Below the pieces are notes generated by a model. The model was not told the DNA's origin and did not search any database. It saw only the letters and a program-made list of their open reading frames with translations. Shown piece after piece: positions 23,043 to 35,400 of a DNA stretch of 64,000 nt; the first letter of the stretch is position 1, and each line of letters opens with the position of its first letter. The position numbers and the translations under genes were made by a program. Source of the DNA: Anagrus nilaparvatae (lineage: Eukaryota > Arthropoda > Insecta > Hymenoptera > Mymaridae); the NCBI GenBank assembly GCA_022575985.1, contig JAKSXM010000147.1:18076001-18140000 (forward strand), written 5' to 3'.

Positions 23043-23729
23043 TAAATTCTATACATGACCAACGATATTTCTTATTTATTGTTTAACACAACTCTTTAGC
23101 CTTGCATCCTGGGACACTGAGGTGGGTAGTGTTAACTGATAAGATACAATTAATAAATAATGAGGTATGACGAATATAATAAGATACACGATTTTAAATG
23201 ATACTTTAAACCTTTATTATACAAATGAAATTACAAATTAATAGTTAAAGTTAAACTTACAATACAAAACTTAGCGGCTAAGGTTAGTTCCTTAAGCTGA
23301 ATCCTAGATCACTCTGACACTAAACTAAACTAACTGGATATGGGATCAACTTTAAAATCCAAATCTAGAATGAATCTCAATAGCAAATTCTACCCTTTTT
23401 ATTATATTTTATCTACATGTTTTTTATACGTGCCGATAGTATTTTTCGACGATTTAATAACATATGACCTTGCTGGATCGATGTTTTTTCTGATATATAT
23501 TTCCCAATATTTGTGTTTCACACCGTTTTTAATAAGACTTAATTAATTTTTTTTAAATAATTTTTACAAACCTGTTTTTTATTAAAATTTTAATGAGTGT
23601 ACTATTTGATATTAAAACCACGTTGAATGATTCTGGATCCTGAGTTAAACCAATAAAAATATTAACAAGTAACACCAAATACCCTTCGTAATAAACATTT
23701 TCCATTTTAATAAAATTCAAATATATATT

Positions 23730-23909
23730 TTACACCCCAAAACTTGTAATAGACCAATTCATGAAATATTCAAGCTCAAAAAATAGTAACAAATTTGAAC
23801 AATTCATAGTCCATTTCACCCCCCCCCACCCTAAAAACGTCACTTTTTCACCCCCCCCTGCCGAGCCAAACTTAATCAAATACCCCTTCCAATGAACATG
23901 CTCCTTGTT
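23730..23909. repeat. Fragment of TA-targeting family with CCGAGCCAAACTTA block
   Basis: 'cccaccctaaaaacgtca', 'tgccgagccaaactta' and 'gaacatgctccttgttaat' match the compact copy at 36731-36853 in the same order. The ACCGGT-like end is not recognisable here. Confidence 0.45.
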
Positions 23910-24428
23910 AATATCAGTTATTTTATATAAATAAGGTGATTTTTTAACAACAAATTTTTCACTTTTATTTAATTTATTACTTTTCAAACAATAATAATAA
24001 GAAAAAAAATAATATAACCCTATATACTTTTTTTTGGAATATCAATTTTCGACTAATGAAAAAAACATGTATTTTAATTTTTACCAAAAAAAAATCAGGC
24101 ATAAATACACAACGATTATTATGAGTCGGTATTAGTAGCCAATCAAAACGCTTTTATTGCGATAACAATGTACAACAATGTACATAGCAACAACTCCTTT
24201 TTAGAATAGGATATTTCTTAATATTTGCTCTTCTTTTAATTAAAAGTACAATAGAAAACAAATTCATATTTAATCTATTTCATTATTAAATTGTTGGGAA
24301 ATATTTTATAAACATTTCTTATATTTATTTTACATTTTGAAACATTTATTTAACATTTTAAAAATCCAAGTTTAACCTTAAATTATATATGTCCAGCAAT
24401 GGTCAGTACGTTATACTTTTCCCCTTAA

Positions 24429-25644
24429 GGGGGATCTACGGGTAATTTTTATTCAAAAATCAAAAATTTTTTTTTTCTTTTAATGTATTTGTATATGTTT
24501 CAAGAATATGGAAAAAAAATTTTGTTTTGAAATTCGCTTTATTTTTGATTCTATGAGGCATAACAGCGCGCGCCGCAAGACTTATATTTTTAAAATTTGA
24601 ATGCCGCTGCTGCTTGAATACCACTAATAGGTCTAAAATTTAATTTTTTTTGTTATATTATCATATTATATTGATATTATACATATATACAAACACAAAG
24701 AATGTGTATTAGTGTTAATAATATTCAAAATAAAGCATCAGACAGCATTTTAAGTACTGAGTTAGCTAAAAACCGGAAAATTGATTTGAAGAGAAGAAAA
24801 TGCTGCTCAAGAGATGGAATTTGAGAAAGTTGAAGGATTGCTGTATGGTCCTGGAATTGCAGAAGAATGGCAAGTTAAGTATTTAAGTAATTTTCAACTC
24901 ATATTTTTGTTTTTTTCGACGTTTAAAATTTTTGCTCTTTTTTTAAAAACGCGTTTTTCAATCTTTTGAATGAGATAACTCCACAACTACTGAACCGATT
25001 TTCAATTTTCTTATTTTATTCTCTTCCTAATAACTTATAACAACAGAAAAAAAATGAAAAAAAATTTTATTTTATATATAAAAAATCTTGTTTTCAAACT
25101 TTAAACGCGTTTTTCTCGAAACGTGTTTTTTTAAATCGCTGTGCACGATAACGGAAAAACTACTCAACCGATTAATTTGCCCTTTTCACAGTTTCTTAAA
25201 GAACATATTTACCAAGGATTGACGTATCGTTTTTTTATAACTGCCCCAGAAAATTTTTAGGACCGATTACAAAAAAAAAACAGGGCACTTTTTTGACCTT
25301 TTTTTTTATTTTTTCCGCCACAGCGTGAAAAATGAAAATTTTTGAAAAAACTTTACGTTGATCCCTGGCTTTAAGCCTTAAGAAAAATAATATATAAATA
25401 TTTTTTTTTTCAGATGATCCTAAGTTGGGTTATGCTGCACGGCGCAAGTCACCTTTTTTTTTAGTGCCTCTCAAGAATCTCCCGTACACCGGCATGACGT
25501 CATACAAAAAAAAAAAATATTTTTGTATTCTTAAATATATTTTAAATAAATAAAAAAAATTTCATTTCATTACCTGTAACCGTTCTTTTTTTATATCCCC
25601 TTAAAAATCGCTCGAAAATTGAGCGCCGTACCCGTAGATCCCCC
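24429..25644. mobile_element. TTAA-flanked TIR element
   Basis: GGGGGATCTACGGGTA at 24429 is perfectly inverted at 25629-25644, and TTAA flanks both ends (24425-24428, 25645-25648). The interior has repeated 'aacgcgtttttc' and 'actactcaaccgatt' words but no open frame of note. TTAA duplication is typical of piggyBac-type elements; the termini here start with G rather than the usual C run, so the superfamily is not certain. Confidence 0.75.
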
Positions 25645-26239
25645 TTAAAATAAAAATTTATAAGAAAATTTTTACTAGGACAAAATATTAAAAAAAAGGT
25701 TCAATTCGCTTAATGAAAAACTTATTATGGATTATGCTAAGTTTTTTTTTTTTTTGGATCACTAACCTGACCATGCATTATAATTTACTTGGCTCTGAGA
25801 AATGTATCTAGGGTTAACTAACTGTATAATGCACATTGCTTACTTATAACTTAAATCTAATAATTCTATATAATTCACAAAAATTTTATTTCTATTTCTA
25901 TTTCATTTTTCCCGATTTTACTAAATGTATGTCTTTCTTATTCATTCTTTCTCTCACACTTTCTCTATCTAAAAGTAAAATTTTCCTAATTTTACCCCTG
26001 AGGAAACGAAACTACAGAATACAACAGTATCCGCAAACGACAAAACAATACAAACGACAGAATACAACAAAAATATATATAAAATAAAAATATGTGTGTA
26101 TTTTTTGCGTAAATATATCTTCACTCTATACATATATATGTCGTAGGGAAGTAGAGAAATCCGTGATTTGGCCAAATTGTACGTAGTAGACTAATGGAAG
26201 TTTCGATCGCCTACTTCCTTAAAATTTTTAGTAAAAAAT

Positions 26240-26800
26240 TGCCCATTTTTCGGTAAAATTCTAATCTAGGGAGAAAGCAGAGTTTTGCCATCTGTTTACG
26301 CCACAGATTACATTTTTCGCCCCGAATGGGGCCAATTTTGCCCCAAAAAATAGATTTTTCCCTAGGCTTTGTATATTCAATACTGGATCATATTTTCCTG
26401 CCGTAAATCCATTTTTAGCAGCTAAACTTGGTTTACTACCTGGATTAGAATTTTAACCTAAGATTGCCCATTTGACCCCTTAAAGTTCAATTTTTATGCA
26501 AACTGAATTTTCTAGTCACTGGATCATACTTTACTAGTCATAAATTCATTTTTTAAAGCAAAACCTTGTTTGCGCCACAGATTATAATTTCGTTCGAAAG
26601 GAAGCCCACTTGCCCCCCCCCCCCCCCCGAAAGATAAATTTTCACCTAGGCTAAGCATTTTGCCATTGGATCGTATTTTTCAGCCATAAGTCCACTTTTA
26701 ATGGCAAAACTCTGTTTATTACCAAGATCATATTTTTACCCCAAGGAGGCCCATTTGACACCTTAAAGTTTAATACCCCTGGGAGTATATTTTGCTGCCC
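26240..26800. repeat. Short tandem array, period about 140 bp
   Basis: Three to four degenerate copies of a unit with 'ggatcatatttt', 'taaatccatttttaa', 'cacagattata' and 'gcccatttgaccccttaaag' (ggatcat at 26384, 26521, 26668). It faintly resembles the 1200-2520 array in word content. Confidence 0.55.
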
Positions 26801-28069
26801 CAGGATAAATATTTTAAAAAATTATTTTGTATTTTCTTTGTGCACAAAACGCTGTACAAAGTGTGTGTCGTTTTGTGCATAACTTTGTGCACAACTTTGT
26901 ACGTTTGTACAGGCTTTTTACGTACGGGATATATACTTATATTATACTATTTTGCTTGTAAAGAAACTCGAATCGGCAGGTGACGCATAATTTATTCTTT
27001 TTTTTATCTTTTTCATTGTTAAAAATTTCGGAGAACCGAAATAAAATGATTTTGCTAAGTATACAGATATAGGAGATTTAAATTTATTTATTGATTAAGA
27101 ATTAAAATTTTTTTATTCTTAAATCTTTTTTTCGTCCCTTTTTATCACTTTTAGTTAAAGTTTATAATTCATAATTGTTACTGGGTACTTTATAAGAGCG
27201 AAATAATTTATAAAATATTAAATAATAAATTTTTAGTGTTGGGGAAAAGGGTTCTTTTAATTTTTGAGCAAAAAGTTTGCGACAAAATTTTTTACATATT
27301 CATGTATCTGTCACATGCAAAAAAGATGGATGAAAAAAATTCCTAATATGTACCTGAACCTCTATGTAAAACTGTTAAGTATATTACGTCCCATTGGCGT
27401 ATCCACCCAAACGCCTAGGGCGCCAATTTGGAAAGGGGCGCAAAATTATAAAAATAATATAATATTAAATTATATAAAAATACTTACAAAAAATATATAA
27501 CAGACAAAAGAACGCATGTTTCACTGTATGACGTTTTACTTTTATATTTTAAATAGAAAAGAAAGGAGATTAAAATTTTTTAATCCTCTTACCTATAAAC
27601 TTTTAAAGAAAAGAATTTTAAATTATCTAACTTACAAAATAAAATTTAGGGGAACCCAAATTTAGATATGTATTATCAGATAAAGGAAATAAGACCCAAC
27701 CCATTTTTTTTACAATGAATAAGTTTTTTTTGAATGGGTAAAATAAAAATTGTTACATCTATTGTTTTCGTCATCGTTTTTTGATTCTGGGAAACACTTT
27801 TCTAAAAATATTGTTTTGGCGTTATCTTAAGTATTTTAGATATATTTATTTCTTGATTTATTGGTCTAATTATTTAGAAACTATTTTTGTATTGAAAAAT
27901 AAAACATTTTCTGTTTAAAAAGTTTTAAGATTTAGGTTTATCCCTACTTCTCAAAAAAAAATTTCAATGAAAATTTTCAAAAAAAAAAAAATATATCTTC
28001 AGTCTGTATATTTGTTTAAAACTGATAGTTGCATTTAAAAACGAAATAAAGGGTATATTATTATCTATA
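26801..28069. other. AT-rich stretch without recognised gene
   Basis: No gene supported. Around 26840-26910 there are three tandem 'ctttgtgcacaa'-like words. Open frames at 26792 and 27264 are low-complexity and lack motifs. Confidence 0.4.
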
Positions 28070-28470
28070 ATGAATACAAATAAAGTGAAAAATTCGGGTT
28101 TCTTTTATAGAAAAAGAAAAAGAGAAAATGATGCTGAAGACAAAAAGCAATCATCTGCTTTAAAAAATTTTTTATTCGTAAAAAAACCTAATGTTTTTAT
28201 ATCTGAGAATATAAAACAAAATGTAAAAATGATTAATAATTTGGAAGTAATCGAAGAAAGGCCTATTAAAAGAGTAAGTTTTGTTTAAAATTGAATAATT
28301 TATATTTAATTGTTTTTGATAAGATTCATTACTTTCATATACACAATTTCTAAATTTTATTCCCAATTATTTTTTTTCAGTATAAAAAATTAAATGAAGT
28401 TAACGAACAAATCAATATTAATTACCAAGAAAAAGAAGTAATTGAAAATACTGAAGTAATTTTATCAGAG
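28070..28470 (+). pseudogene. Two-exon 5' remnant of a hAT-like transposase gene
   Basis: ATG at 28070 opens a basic peptide with 'SGFFYRKRKREN' and 'LKNFLFVKK', resembling the N-terminal leader of zf-TTF/hAT-type transposases ('SGA..RK..KE...'). A donor AGA|GTAAG ends exon 1 at 28272. An acceptor 'ttttttttcag' precedes a second short exon (28381-28470) ending in a donor GAG|GTAAA. Nothing further downstream is recognisable; at 28572 an unrelated repeat end begins. The intron signals are clear, but the family call is weak. Confidence 0.4.
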
Positions 28471-28571
28471 GTAAATAGAAATAAGTATTTTTTTTATTTT
28501 AACTTAACTCATCATCAAAATTTTATAATAAAAAATTATTTACTTTTTATATCTTTTTTTCTATACTGATT

Positions 28572-28660
28572 TTTGGTTCCTCAATAAGGAACTATTGTGA
28601 TAGATCAAATTTTGATTTTTGATTTTTTGGCATATAAGCACGTTTTGAGAGCTCGTTTAT
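28572..28660. repeat. Terminal fragment of the 17387-18364 TIR family
   Basis: 'ttggttcctcaataaggaac' to 'gcatataagcacgttttgag' repeats the right end of the 17.4-kb element in the same orientation; it is followed by 'gtttatagtaattttttgga', which also occurs inside that element at 17860. Confidence 0.55.
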
Positions 28661-29109
28661 AGTAATTTTTTGGATCTGATACCAAATTTTTTCAAAATTT
28701 TTTTTCTCTATATTAAAAAAACAAAAAAATTAAAAAAACATCGTTTAGTTTATTGATATTTATATTTTTTAAATAATGTTTCAGTGTTTCTTTTCATTAA
28801 AATGCCGATACTTTTGTATATAAATTTGAGTAAATTAATACTAAATGACACAGGTATTCAACCTAATATGTGAATTATAATTATATAAATTTAAGAGAAA
28901 AAATCAGTGTTACTATGTAAAATAGCTATAATTTTTAAATCTAAATTTTTAATTTTTATATGTATTGTTTTTAGCTTTTGATAAGGGTACTAACGTACCG
29001 AAACGTCAAGATAATAAAAATTATTTTATCACAACAACAGTATACTCGTGAATAAGACACTAATCCTTTTATAATTGATAATACGAACGAGTACTTAATT
29101 ATATATTTA

Positions 29110-29950
29110 TACTAAATTTCGTTATTTTTTGGTCAAAATTTGTGTACAGGGTATTTTGGGTTGCTCATTCATAATGGTGGATCTAATGTGGCTACTGAAT
29201 AATGTGAAACTTCGATGTTTTAGACGATTTTGAGCCTGAGCAGAAACTGTAAGTTATATAACCATAAAACTAGTTTCATTTAGGGTATTTAAACATTTTA
29301 TGTGAAAAAACAAAATTAAAAAAAAAAAAATCAAAATGGGGGATCTTTATGGCGGACACGAAAAACTAAATTTCATTATTTTTTGGTCAAAATTTGTGTA
29401 CGGGGTATTTTTGAGATGCTCATTACGAAGGTCTATCTATTTTTCAAAAATTCAAAATGGCGGATCTAATGTGGCTACTGAAAAATGCGAAATTTCGAGA
29501 TTTTTGACGATTTTGAGCCTGAGAAAAAACTGTAAATGGTATAACCGTAAAACCGGTTTTATTTAGGGCATTTAAACATCTTATATGAAAAAATGAAAAT
29601 TATTTATTAAAATTCAAAATGGCAGATCAATATGGCGGACTCAGAAGAAACTTACAGTTTTTTATTAGACTCGCCATTTTGAGTTTTTGAAAAATAGATA
29701 GATAAATAAATATTTTTTCACATATAATGTTTAAATGCCCTAAATGAAACCGGTTTTATGGTTATATAACTTACAGTTTCTGCTCAGGCTCAAAATCATC
29801 AAAAATCTCGAAATTTTGAGTTTTTCAACGGCCATATTGGTTCCGCCATTTAAAATTTTTGAAAAATAACTATATATTCGTAACTAGCACCCACAAAATA
29901 CCATTCACACAAATTTTTATCAAAAAATATAGGTTTACAGCTCTGTAAAA
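29110..29950. repeat. Inverted/direct repeat cluster with CAAAATGGCGGAT words
   Basis: Two direct units (about 29110-29330 and 29375-29640) contain 'tttttggtcaaaatttgtgt', 'gattttgagcctgag' and 'aaactgtaagttatataacc'. The inverse of the same unit occupies 29640-29950. The arrangement is foldback-like. 'gcggatc' following 'aaaatg' links it to the dispersed ATGGCGGA family. Confidence 0.6.
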
Positions 29951-29984
29951 TGCAGTTTCTTCTTAGGAATTAATGGGTTAATCA

Positions 29985-30665
29985 TGTAGGGGCAAAGAAA
30001 CGCGTTTTTTGAGTTTTGAAGGGGTGGGGATGTGCTCCCCCTCCAGGACAAGACTGATATCGTTAAAAAATAATTTTCTTTGCCTTTTTAGTATAATTTG
30101 AAAGAATTAAAGGCAGGTATAATTTTTTGATTTCAAAAAAACTGATTTTTCGAAAATGTAAAATCACTTTTTGGACTCTGAAGGTGGTCTTAAGCGGTCT
30201 TAAGGGTCTAAAAACAATAATTAATGACAATATATTTTAGTTAAAACGTAAAAATAGATGCTCAAAAAGATTAAGGGAGGTTCCAAAACGAATTTTCGCA
30301 ATTCTATTGCATTTTAATCGTGTAGAGACAAAAAAACGCGTTTTTTGAGTTTTGAAGGTGTGGAGATGAGCTCCCCCTCCAGAACAAGATTGATATCAGT
30401 AAAATATACATTTTTCCAACTTTTTAGGTCAGTTTGAAGAAATTTAACGCTAGTTATTTTTTTTATGCTCAAAAAATCGATTTTTTGAAAATTAAAAATA
30501 AATTTTCGCGGTCTTTAAATGGTCTTAAGGGTCTAAAACCAATGAAAATTGAAAATACACTCTGTGCCCTTTTTTTATACGCATATTTCAGATTCATAGC
30601 TCAATACAGTGCGGAGAAACAAAAAAAAACGCAAAAAACACGATTTTTAAGGTTTTTTAAAGGCG
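29985..30665. repeat. Direct repeat pair, about 325-bp offset
   Basis: 'acgcgttttttgagttttga' with 'gctccccctccag' at 30000-30060 recurs at 30335-30390, and both are followed by similar 'ggtcttaagggtctaaaa' tails (30185-30220 and 30520-30540). No coding role seen. Confidence 0.55.
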
Positions 30666-30785
30666 CCTAATATGGGCTAGGAAGCTAATTCCAACGGCGA
30701 TCGGCTAGTTTTTATAATATTTTTTGGATACAAATAATTTTTTTGAGATTGGGGAGGGGGGCCAAATCACTATATTTATTCTGTT

Positions 30786-31685
30786 CAAAAAGAATAAAAA
30801 CAAAAATAAATTTTTTTAAAAGAATTAACCTCAAAATAATTCCTCTCTAAAGAATTAAATAAACATTCAATATTTTCTGCGTCACAAAAAACTCTTTTAG
30901 GTTTGGTGTGTATGCACCATTTCACTAAAAAAACGTCTGTAAGGATACTTTTTTCAGTGTCTAAAATTTTTATATTTTTGAACTTAAAGGAAAATTTGTG
31001 TTTGGTTTTTCTTCTGTAGATAAAGAAAACTGAGTTTTCTTTTGTCTTGTTATAAGCTCTTTTGTGCTGGTTTATGCGTTTACTGAGTTTACGTCAAGAT
31101 TGACCAATATACGAGAAATGGCATTCTTCGCATTTAATTTTGTATAAAATATTATTTTTGTCTGGTTTTTTGACTTTGTCTTTCCCTAGAGTTATGATGT
31201 TATTAAATTTATTAATATTTTTGTTAATGACAGAAATATTAAATAGTTTTAAGGTGGAAACAATGTCATCACAAATACTTAAAGTAAAAAGGTACGATTT
31301 AATTTGTTTATTTTTTGGAACATGATTCTCAGGGGTGGTAATTTGCGGTGGATTTATATTTTTTTGATGTAAATGTGCGATTTTTTTATCTATATATTTA
31401 CTTATAAAATTTGTGGGGTAATCATTGCTTAGTAAAAATTTTTTTGCTAATTTCATATTGTTATTACGGAATTTTTTATTGGACAACAAAATGCAGTTAA
31501 CTGTAATGTTATCTATGAATGCAATTTTTTGTTTTATTGGATGGTGTGAATGATATTTAAGGAATCTAGCTGAAAATATTTTTTTTCTAAACCAATTTGT
31601 TGAGGCATACGAATATTCATTTCTAAAAACAGTTATATTTAAAAAATTAATGTTGTTATTACGATTATCTTCAGTTTTCTATTAA
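30786..31685 (-). pseudogene. Penelope-like element: end of RT and GIY-YIG endonuclease
   Basis: On the minus strand one frame opens after a stop near 31685 and reads 'NTVFRNEYSYASTNWF'-like RT C-terminus with 'HHPIKQKIAFIDN', then the linker, then 'ILYKIKCEECHFSYIGQS', the zinc-binding C-x2-C and YIG part of the GIY-YIG endonuclease of Penelope-like retroelements. An in-frame TGA at 31096-31094 interrupts just after YIGQS. The same frame continues with 'RKLSKRINQHKRAYN' and to about 30786. The RT core is missing, so the copy is 5'-truncated. Confidence 0.75.
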
Positions 31686-31747
31686 TTTTTAACCTACGCT
31701 GCTCTGAATAGTTTGAATGTGTTTAAATAATTATAAATTTGTAGTGA

Positions 31748-32072
31748 AACATGATTTTTCGCAATTCGACACATCATTAATTCTACACAAAAATGTTTTG
31801 CGGAATCGTTCTACTACGAAAATCGTTGTGCCGAAAAGATCAATACAAACTTTTTCTAATCATAATATTCAACACACTATGTAAAGTGATATTTTTTTAT
31901 GCTATTATATGAAAAAAATTAGTAATTTAATATTTAAAATGGTGTGTTAAATACTTTGACTAAAAAAAATTTGTGTTGAACTTTTTAGCACAATGATGTT
32001 TTGTATAGAATGATTCTGCAAAACTTTTTTGTGTAGAATTATTGATTTGTCGAATAATTTTGTGTTGAACCA
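31748..32072. mobile_element. MITE with ~75-bp inverted ends
   Basis: 'ttcgacacatcattaattct' then 'acacaaaaatgttttgcgga' at the left is inverted at 31980-32060. The arms end about 31748 and 32072. Edges are approximate and the duplication is not readable. Confidence 0.55.
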
Positions 32073-32104
32073 GATCCCTTGCCGATTTTTTTAAGCAACA
32101 CAAA

Positions 32105-32160
32105 CAGAAGTAAATGAGACACAGGGGGGGGGCGGAGTCCCCCTATCACCTATGCTAGTA
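32105..32160 (+). mobile_element. Helitron 3' end
   Basis: GGGGGGGCGGAGTCCCCC hairpin followed by 'tatcacctatg' and CTAG|T (32157-32160). It is nearly the same 3' end as the complete copy ending at 33631, so it is a second member of the family. Its 5' TC end was not identified. Confidence 0.6.
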
Positions 32161-32549
32161 TATATATACATATATAGCGTTAGAGAATTTTTTTAGTTTG
32201 ATGATCACGCCTAGACGATAATAGCTGCGCTAGAAAAACGCAGTTCGCGGCAAAAAATGAGGAAAAATTTCAGGAGTGTGATAGGCTGTATAGGATTTAG
32301 ATTGACGCGAAAGAAAATTTTTGTCGCCAAAAAAAACGTTTTTTTAAAAAAGTGATAATTTTTTATGTTTTCGTAAATTTTCAAAAAAATCGTAATTAAC
32401 TTAAAAATTTGAAATTTTTTTATAATCAGAAAAGTTTTTATATGATTTAGAATTGTTTTTTACGTGTCCACCTAAATTTTTAAGCAAATTTGTTTGATGT
32501 TTCCAGAGTTACATATATTTTTTAGCATAAAATGGATTTCATATTCATA

Positions 32550-33631
32550 TCTTAATACTATATATATCTGAAAATTTATTTGTCTGTTTATTTGTTTGTT
32601 TGTTTGTTTGTTTGTTTGTTTGTTTGTTTGTACCCTAATGACTCAAGAACCACCAAACCGATTGGCATGAAACCGGCGTCAAAATGAAGAAAAAAAAAAT
32701 GCGGGTGCCATAGGCCCTATATTTTCTGATTAGCTATCGTAGTTTTTGAGATATTTAATTTTTAGTATTTTTGAACTTGATAACATTTTTTAAAAATTTT
32801 AACGAAAATTGAAATATCTCGAGACTATCGAAAAATTTTGCCATAGCACTTCATAGTATTCGATTCAGCACTAATTTTTACGTATTCTCTGAAATTTTTA
32901 TTTAAAACGGAAGTATCTTTAAAATTTTATAAAATATTTTTAATGCTGGTAAAAAAATTTTTTTCATTTTTTTATTTTTTATGGTATTTTTAATCATTTA
33001 TTTGTGGGTCTGTGTATATTATAATGTAATTTATATTCTATATTAAAATGTAATTTATGCGTACTTAGTTAAATTTTTATTAAAAACGTACGTTTCTTTA
33101 AAATTAAAAAAAAAAAAAATTGATGGGGTTAAAATAATTTTTGGTTTTTAAAAATAAGTATAATAAAAAATAAGACAAATTCAAGAAATTAATGATATAA
33201 TATAATATATTTCGTTAAAAAAAAAAATTAGTTAATATTAGTTTTAATTACATTTTCTACGATATTTAAAATTTTTTTTAAAACTAAAATATAGGAAAAA
33301 CGCTGCCAAATTATTGGCACTACAGTTCTTTAAACAATGCAAAAATATCCTGATTTGGCCCATTTTCAAAATTACGCCATCCCTTTGAATTTATTTCAAA
33401 TTTTATCTTATTGGTCACAATTGAACTGGTAAAAGGTCTACATTAAGAAAAAAATTTTAGCTTATTTCAAGGCGTCAATTTTTTTTGGCATTGATATATA
33501 TTTTGGACAATAACAACATGATAATAATAAAAATTATAATAAAAAATTTATAAATAACTACGGGAAAAATTTATTAATAACAACGGGAATTAGATCAGGG
33601 GGGGCGGAGCCCCCCCTCTCACCTATGCTAG
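32550..33631 (+). mobile_element. Complete non-autonomous Helitron (1,082 bp)
   Basis: Starts A|TCTTAATACTATATATA (32550) and ends GGGGCGGAGCCCC...CTAG|T (33628-33631), the Helitron A/T insertion signature with a 3' hairpin about 12 bases before CTAG. The 5' end has a (TTTG)n tract (32583-32631) and 'aaccgattggcatgaa', a sequence style common in arthropod Helitrons. No rep/helicase frame. Confidence 0.75.
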
Positions 33632-33810
33632 TATTTATATATTTATAAGTTATTATATATAATATGGAGGGATTCCAATTGAACACATATTTTCTATTGC
33701 CAGTAAAAGCTCACTTAGCATCGGGAAAGATTGATAAATTAGATTATGGGTGATAAAATATTATATGGAAAAATCCCAATTGACTGAAGTATAGTCAGTA
33801 AAATCTTATA

Positions 33811-34083
33811 ACTGGTTTTTGTAAACTAAATTTAAATGAATGGAGCTTGTTTACTTACAGCTGAGGGCTATAATTCAAATGCTACTCAAAATTATAATAA
33901 AATTCATTATTTTTATAATCATTATTCTAAACTTCAACTACATTCTAACTCCCTAAACCTGGATTATTCTAAGTTCCTTAATCAAAATTATTCTAAGTCC
34001 CAGTTGAACCGCCTACTTTAATCGGACACTTTGACCACCCCTTGATTTCCAGGATACCCTTTCCCCATAAACAGGTTTCATGA
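33811..34083. mobile_element. TA-targeting element family, compact copy 3
   Basis: Starts ACTGGTTTTTGTAAAC after TA and ends ACAGGTTTCATGA. In between are 'tgtttacttacagctgag', 'attctaagtccc'-type repeats and the 'ggacactttgacc' block, in the same order as copy 1. Diverged at both ends. Confidence 0.6.
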
Positions 34084-34289
34084 TTACATATCATTGGGAG
34101 CGGTTGAAAATAATTCACCTTTTGAGTGCAAGAGAATAATTTAATAATTAATAATTTAATAATTTAATAATTTAATAATTTAATAATTTATTTTACCAAA
34201 TTTTGCTTGCTTTGATTTTACCATAAGTTAAGTTACTGTAATAATTCAAATGAAATTTTAATAATGCTCTTCTAAAAAACAATTTCAGA

Positions 34290-34323
34290 GTATTACCCGG
34301 GCGTAGCCGGGCCAATTCGCTAG
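34290..34323 (+). mobile_element. Helitron 3' end (CCCGGGC hairpin)
   Basis: CCCGGGCGTAGCCGGG hairpin, then 'ccaattcg' and CTAG|T (34320-34323). This 3'-end type is distinct from that at 33631. The start of this element was not found; a 'ttaataatt' tandem tract lies upstream (34135-34190). Confidence 0.55.
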
Positions 34324-35090
34324 TTAATAAATATATTAATATATTTTTGAGAAAAAATACTTTTTAAGAATGTTTTAACAAATACAAAAAAAAATATTAT
34401 TTTTATATTAGTAGATAAGGTTAAAAATGGATCCTGAAGAACTTTAAATACATCAAGAGCAAAATTGCCCACCAACTGTTGAACTTTGTTACTCACAACC
34501 AATCACATTTGAATAATAAAAGAATTGAAAAATTATCAATTTGGCAAATTCTAAACTTTAAATATATTATTTTAATATTAATGGAAAAATACTTTTGAAA
34601 ATTATAAAATTAATAAGAGATTAAATTAAAAATTAATAAGAATAATTTATAAAAACTAATATTTTTATTTTAATTGAGGCAATCACAATCTAAAATATGT
34701 ATGTTTTGAAAATTTCTGCTATATTCTTTTTAATGTTTTTCGGTAAAATTTAACTTAAATTTTTCGTTAGCTTCAATTGTAAATAAACTCTAAATTATTT
34801 TCATTGTAATATTTTTGTATTATTGTTGTTTTTAGTATTATATCTACATGAATGGTGAAGGTTACTTATTTTACCTGTAGGCGCTTCAAAATCTTTTTTC
34901 TTGAATTTTTTACATTTAATCACGTGTTCAGTTACGTTATTAATCATGTAATTAATCATGTAAATATTTTTGGAGGTAATTCCAGGGGTGATATAAATGT
35001 AGGTGATGATATTCATACAGGAACAGAAGGTCTCTGTAACCTGATATTCAAATTTTGTCATCAGAAAAAGAATTATACTCTCAATGAACG
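34324..35090. other. AT-rich, no gene supported
   Basis: Overlapping open frames on both strands (34801-35061, 34852-35211) are mirror readings of the same low-complexity DNA. Only the end of the plus-strand frame merges into the remnant below. Confidence 0.35.
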
Positions 35091-35400
35091 AAACAATTAT
35101 CTGGAAATATTAAGTTGCACAGGTGTATATTTACAAAGTAATGGAAAAAAAAATAAAAACAATAAGTCTATCAAATACAAAGAAGGTGTTTCTAGGGGAG
35201 GGGAATCCTGAGATAAATAAACCTAAAATAGATGTCACGAAATGCAGCCCATGCCAGAATCAATATGCCTGGTTTGATGAGCTGGATGAGATCGTAAATG
35301 GATTGCGTTTGTTAATTAGCTAACAAGGGGCTAAAAAAACGTAGGCTTTCAATAAAATTGTGTTAATAGTCGAGGAACTCACAGTGATTTCTTTTTGCAA
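35091..35400 (+). pseudogene. Coding remnant of a transposon-associated protein
   Basis: The frame reads 'KNYTLNERNNYLEIL', then after a shift 'FDELDEIVNGLRLLIS', a stop, and 'FNKIVLIVEELTV'. It resembles the '(W)DDPNELVDRLRLL...EI.SIIEELREAG' segment frequently seen in arthropod mobile-element proteins whose name I do not know. Broken by at least two stops and one shift. Confidence 0.3.

Noticed and set aside
25836..26087. 83-codon frame resembling a membrane peptide
   Set aside because: Phe/Leu/Tyr richness follows from T-rich DNA; the opposite strand is equally open.
34801..35211. Overlapping plus and minus open frames of 86 and 119 codons
   Set aside because: Mutual shadows in AT-rich DNA. 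Only the distal part of the plus-strand frame shows coding-like text and is listed separately.
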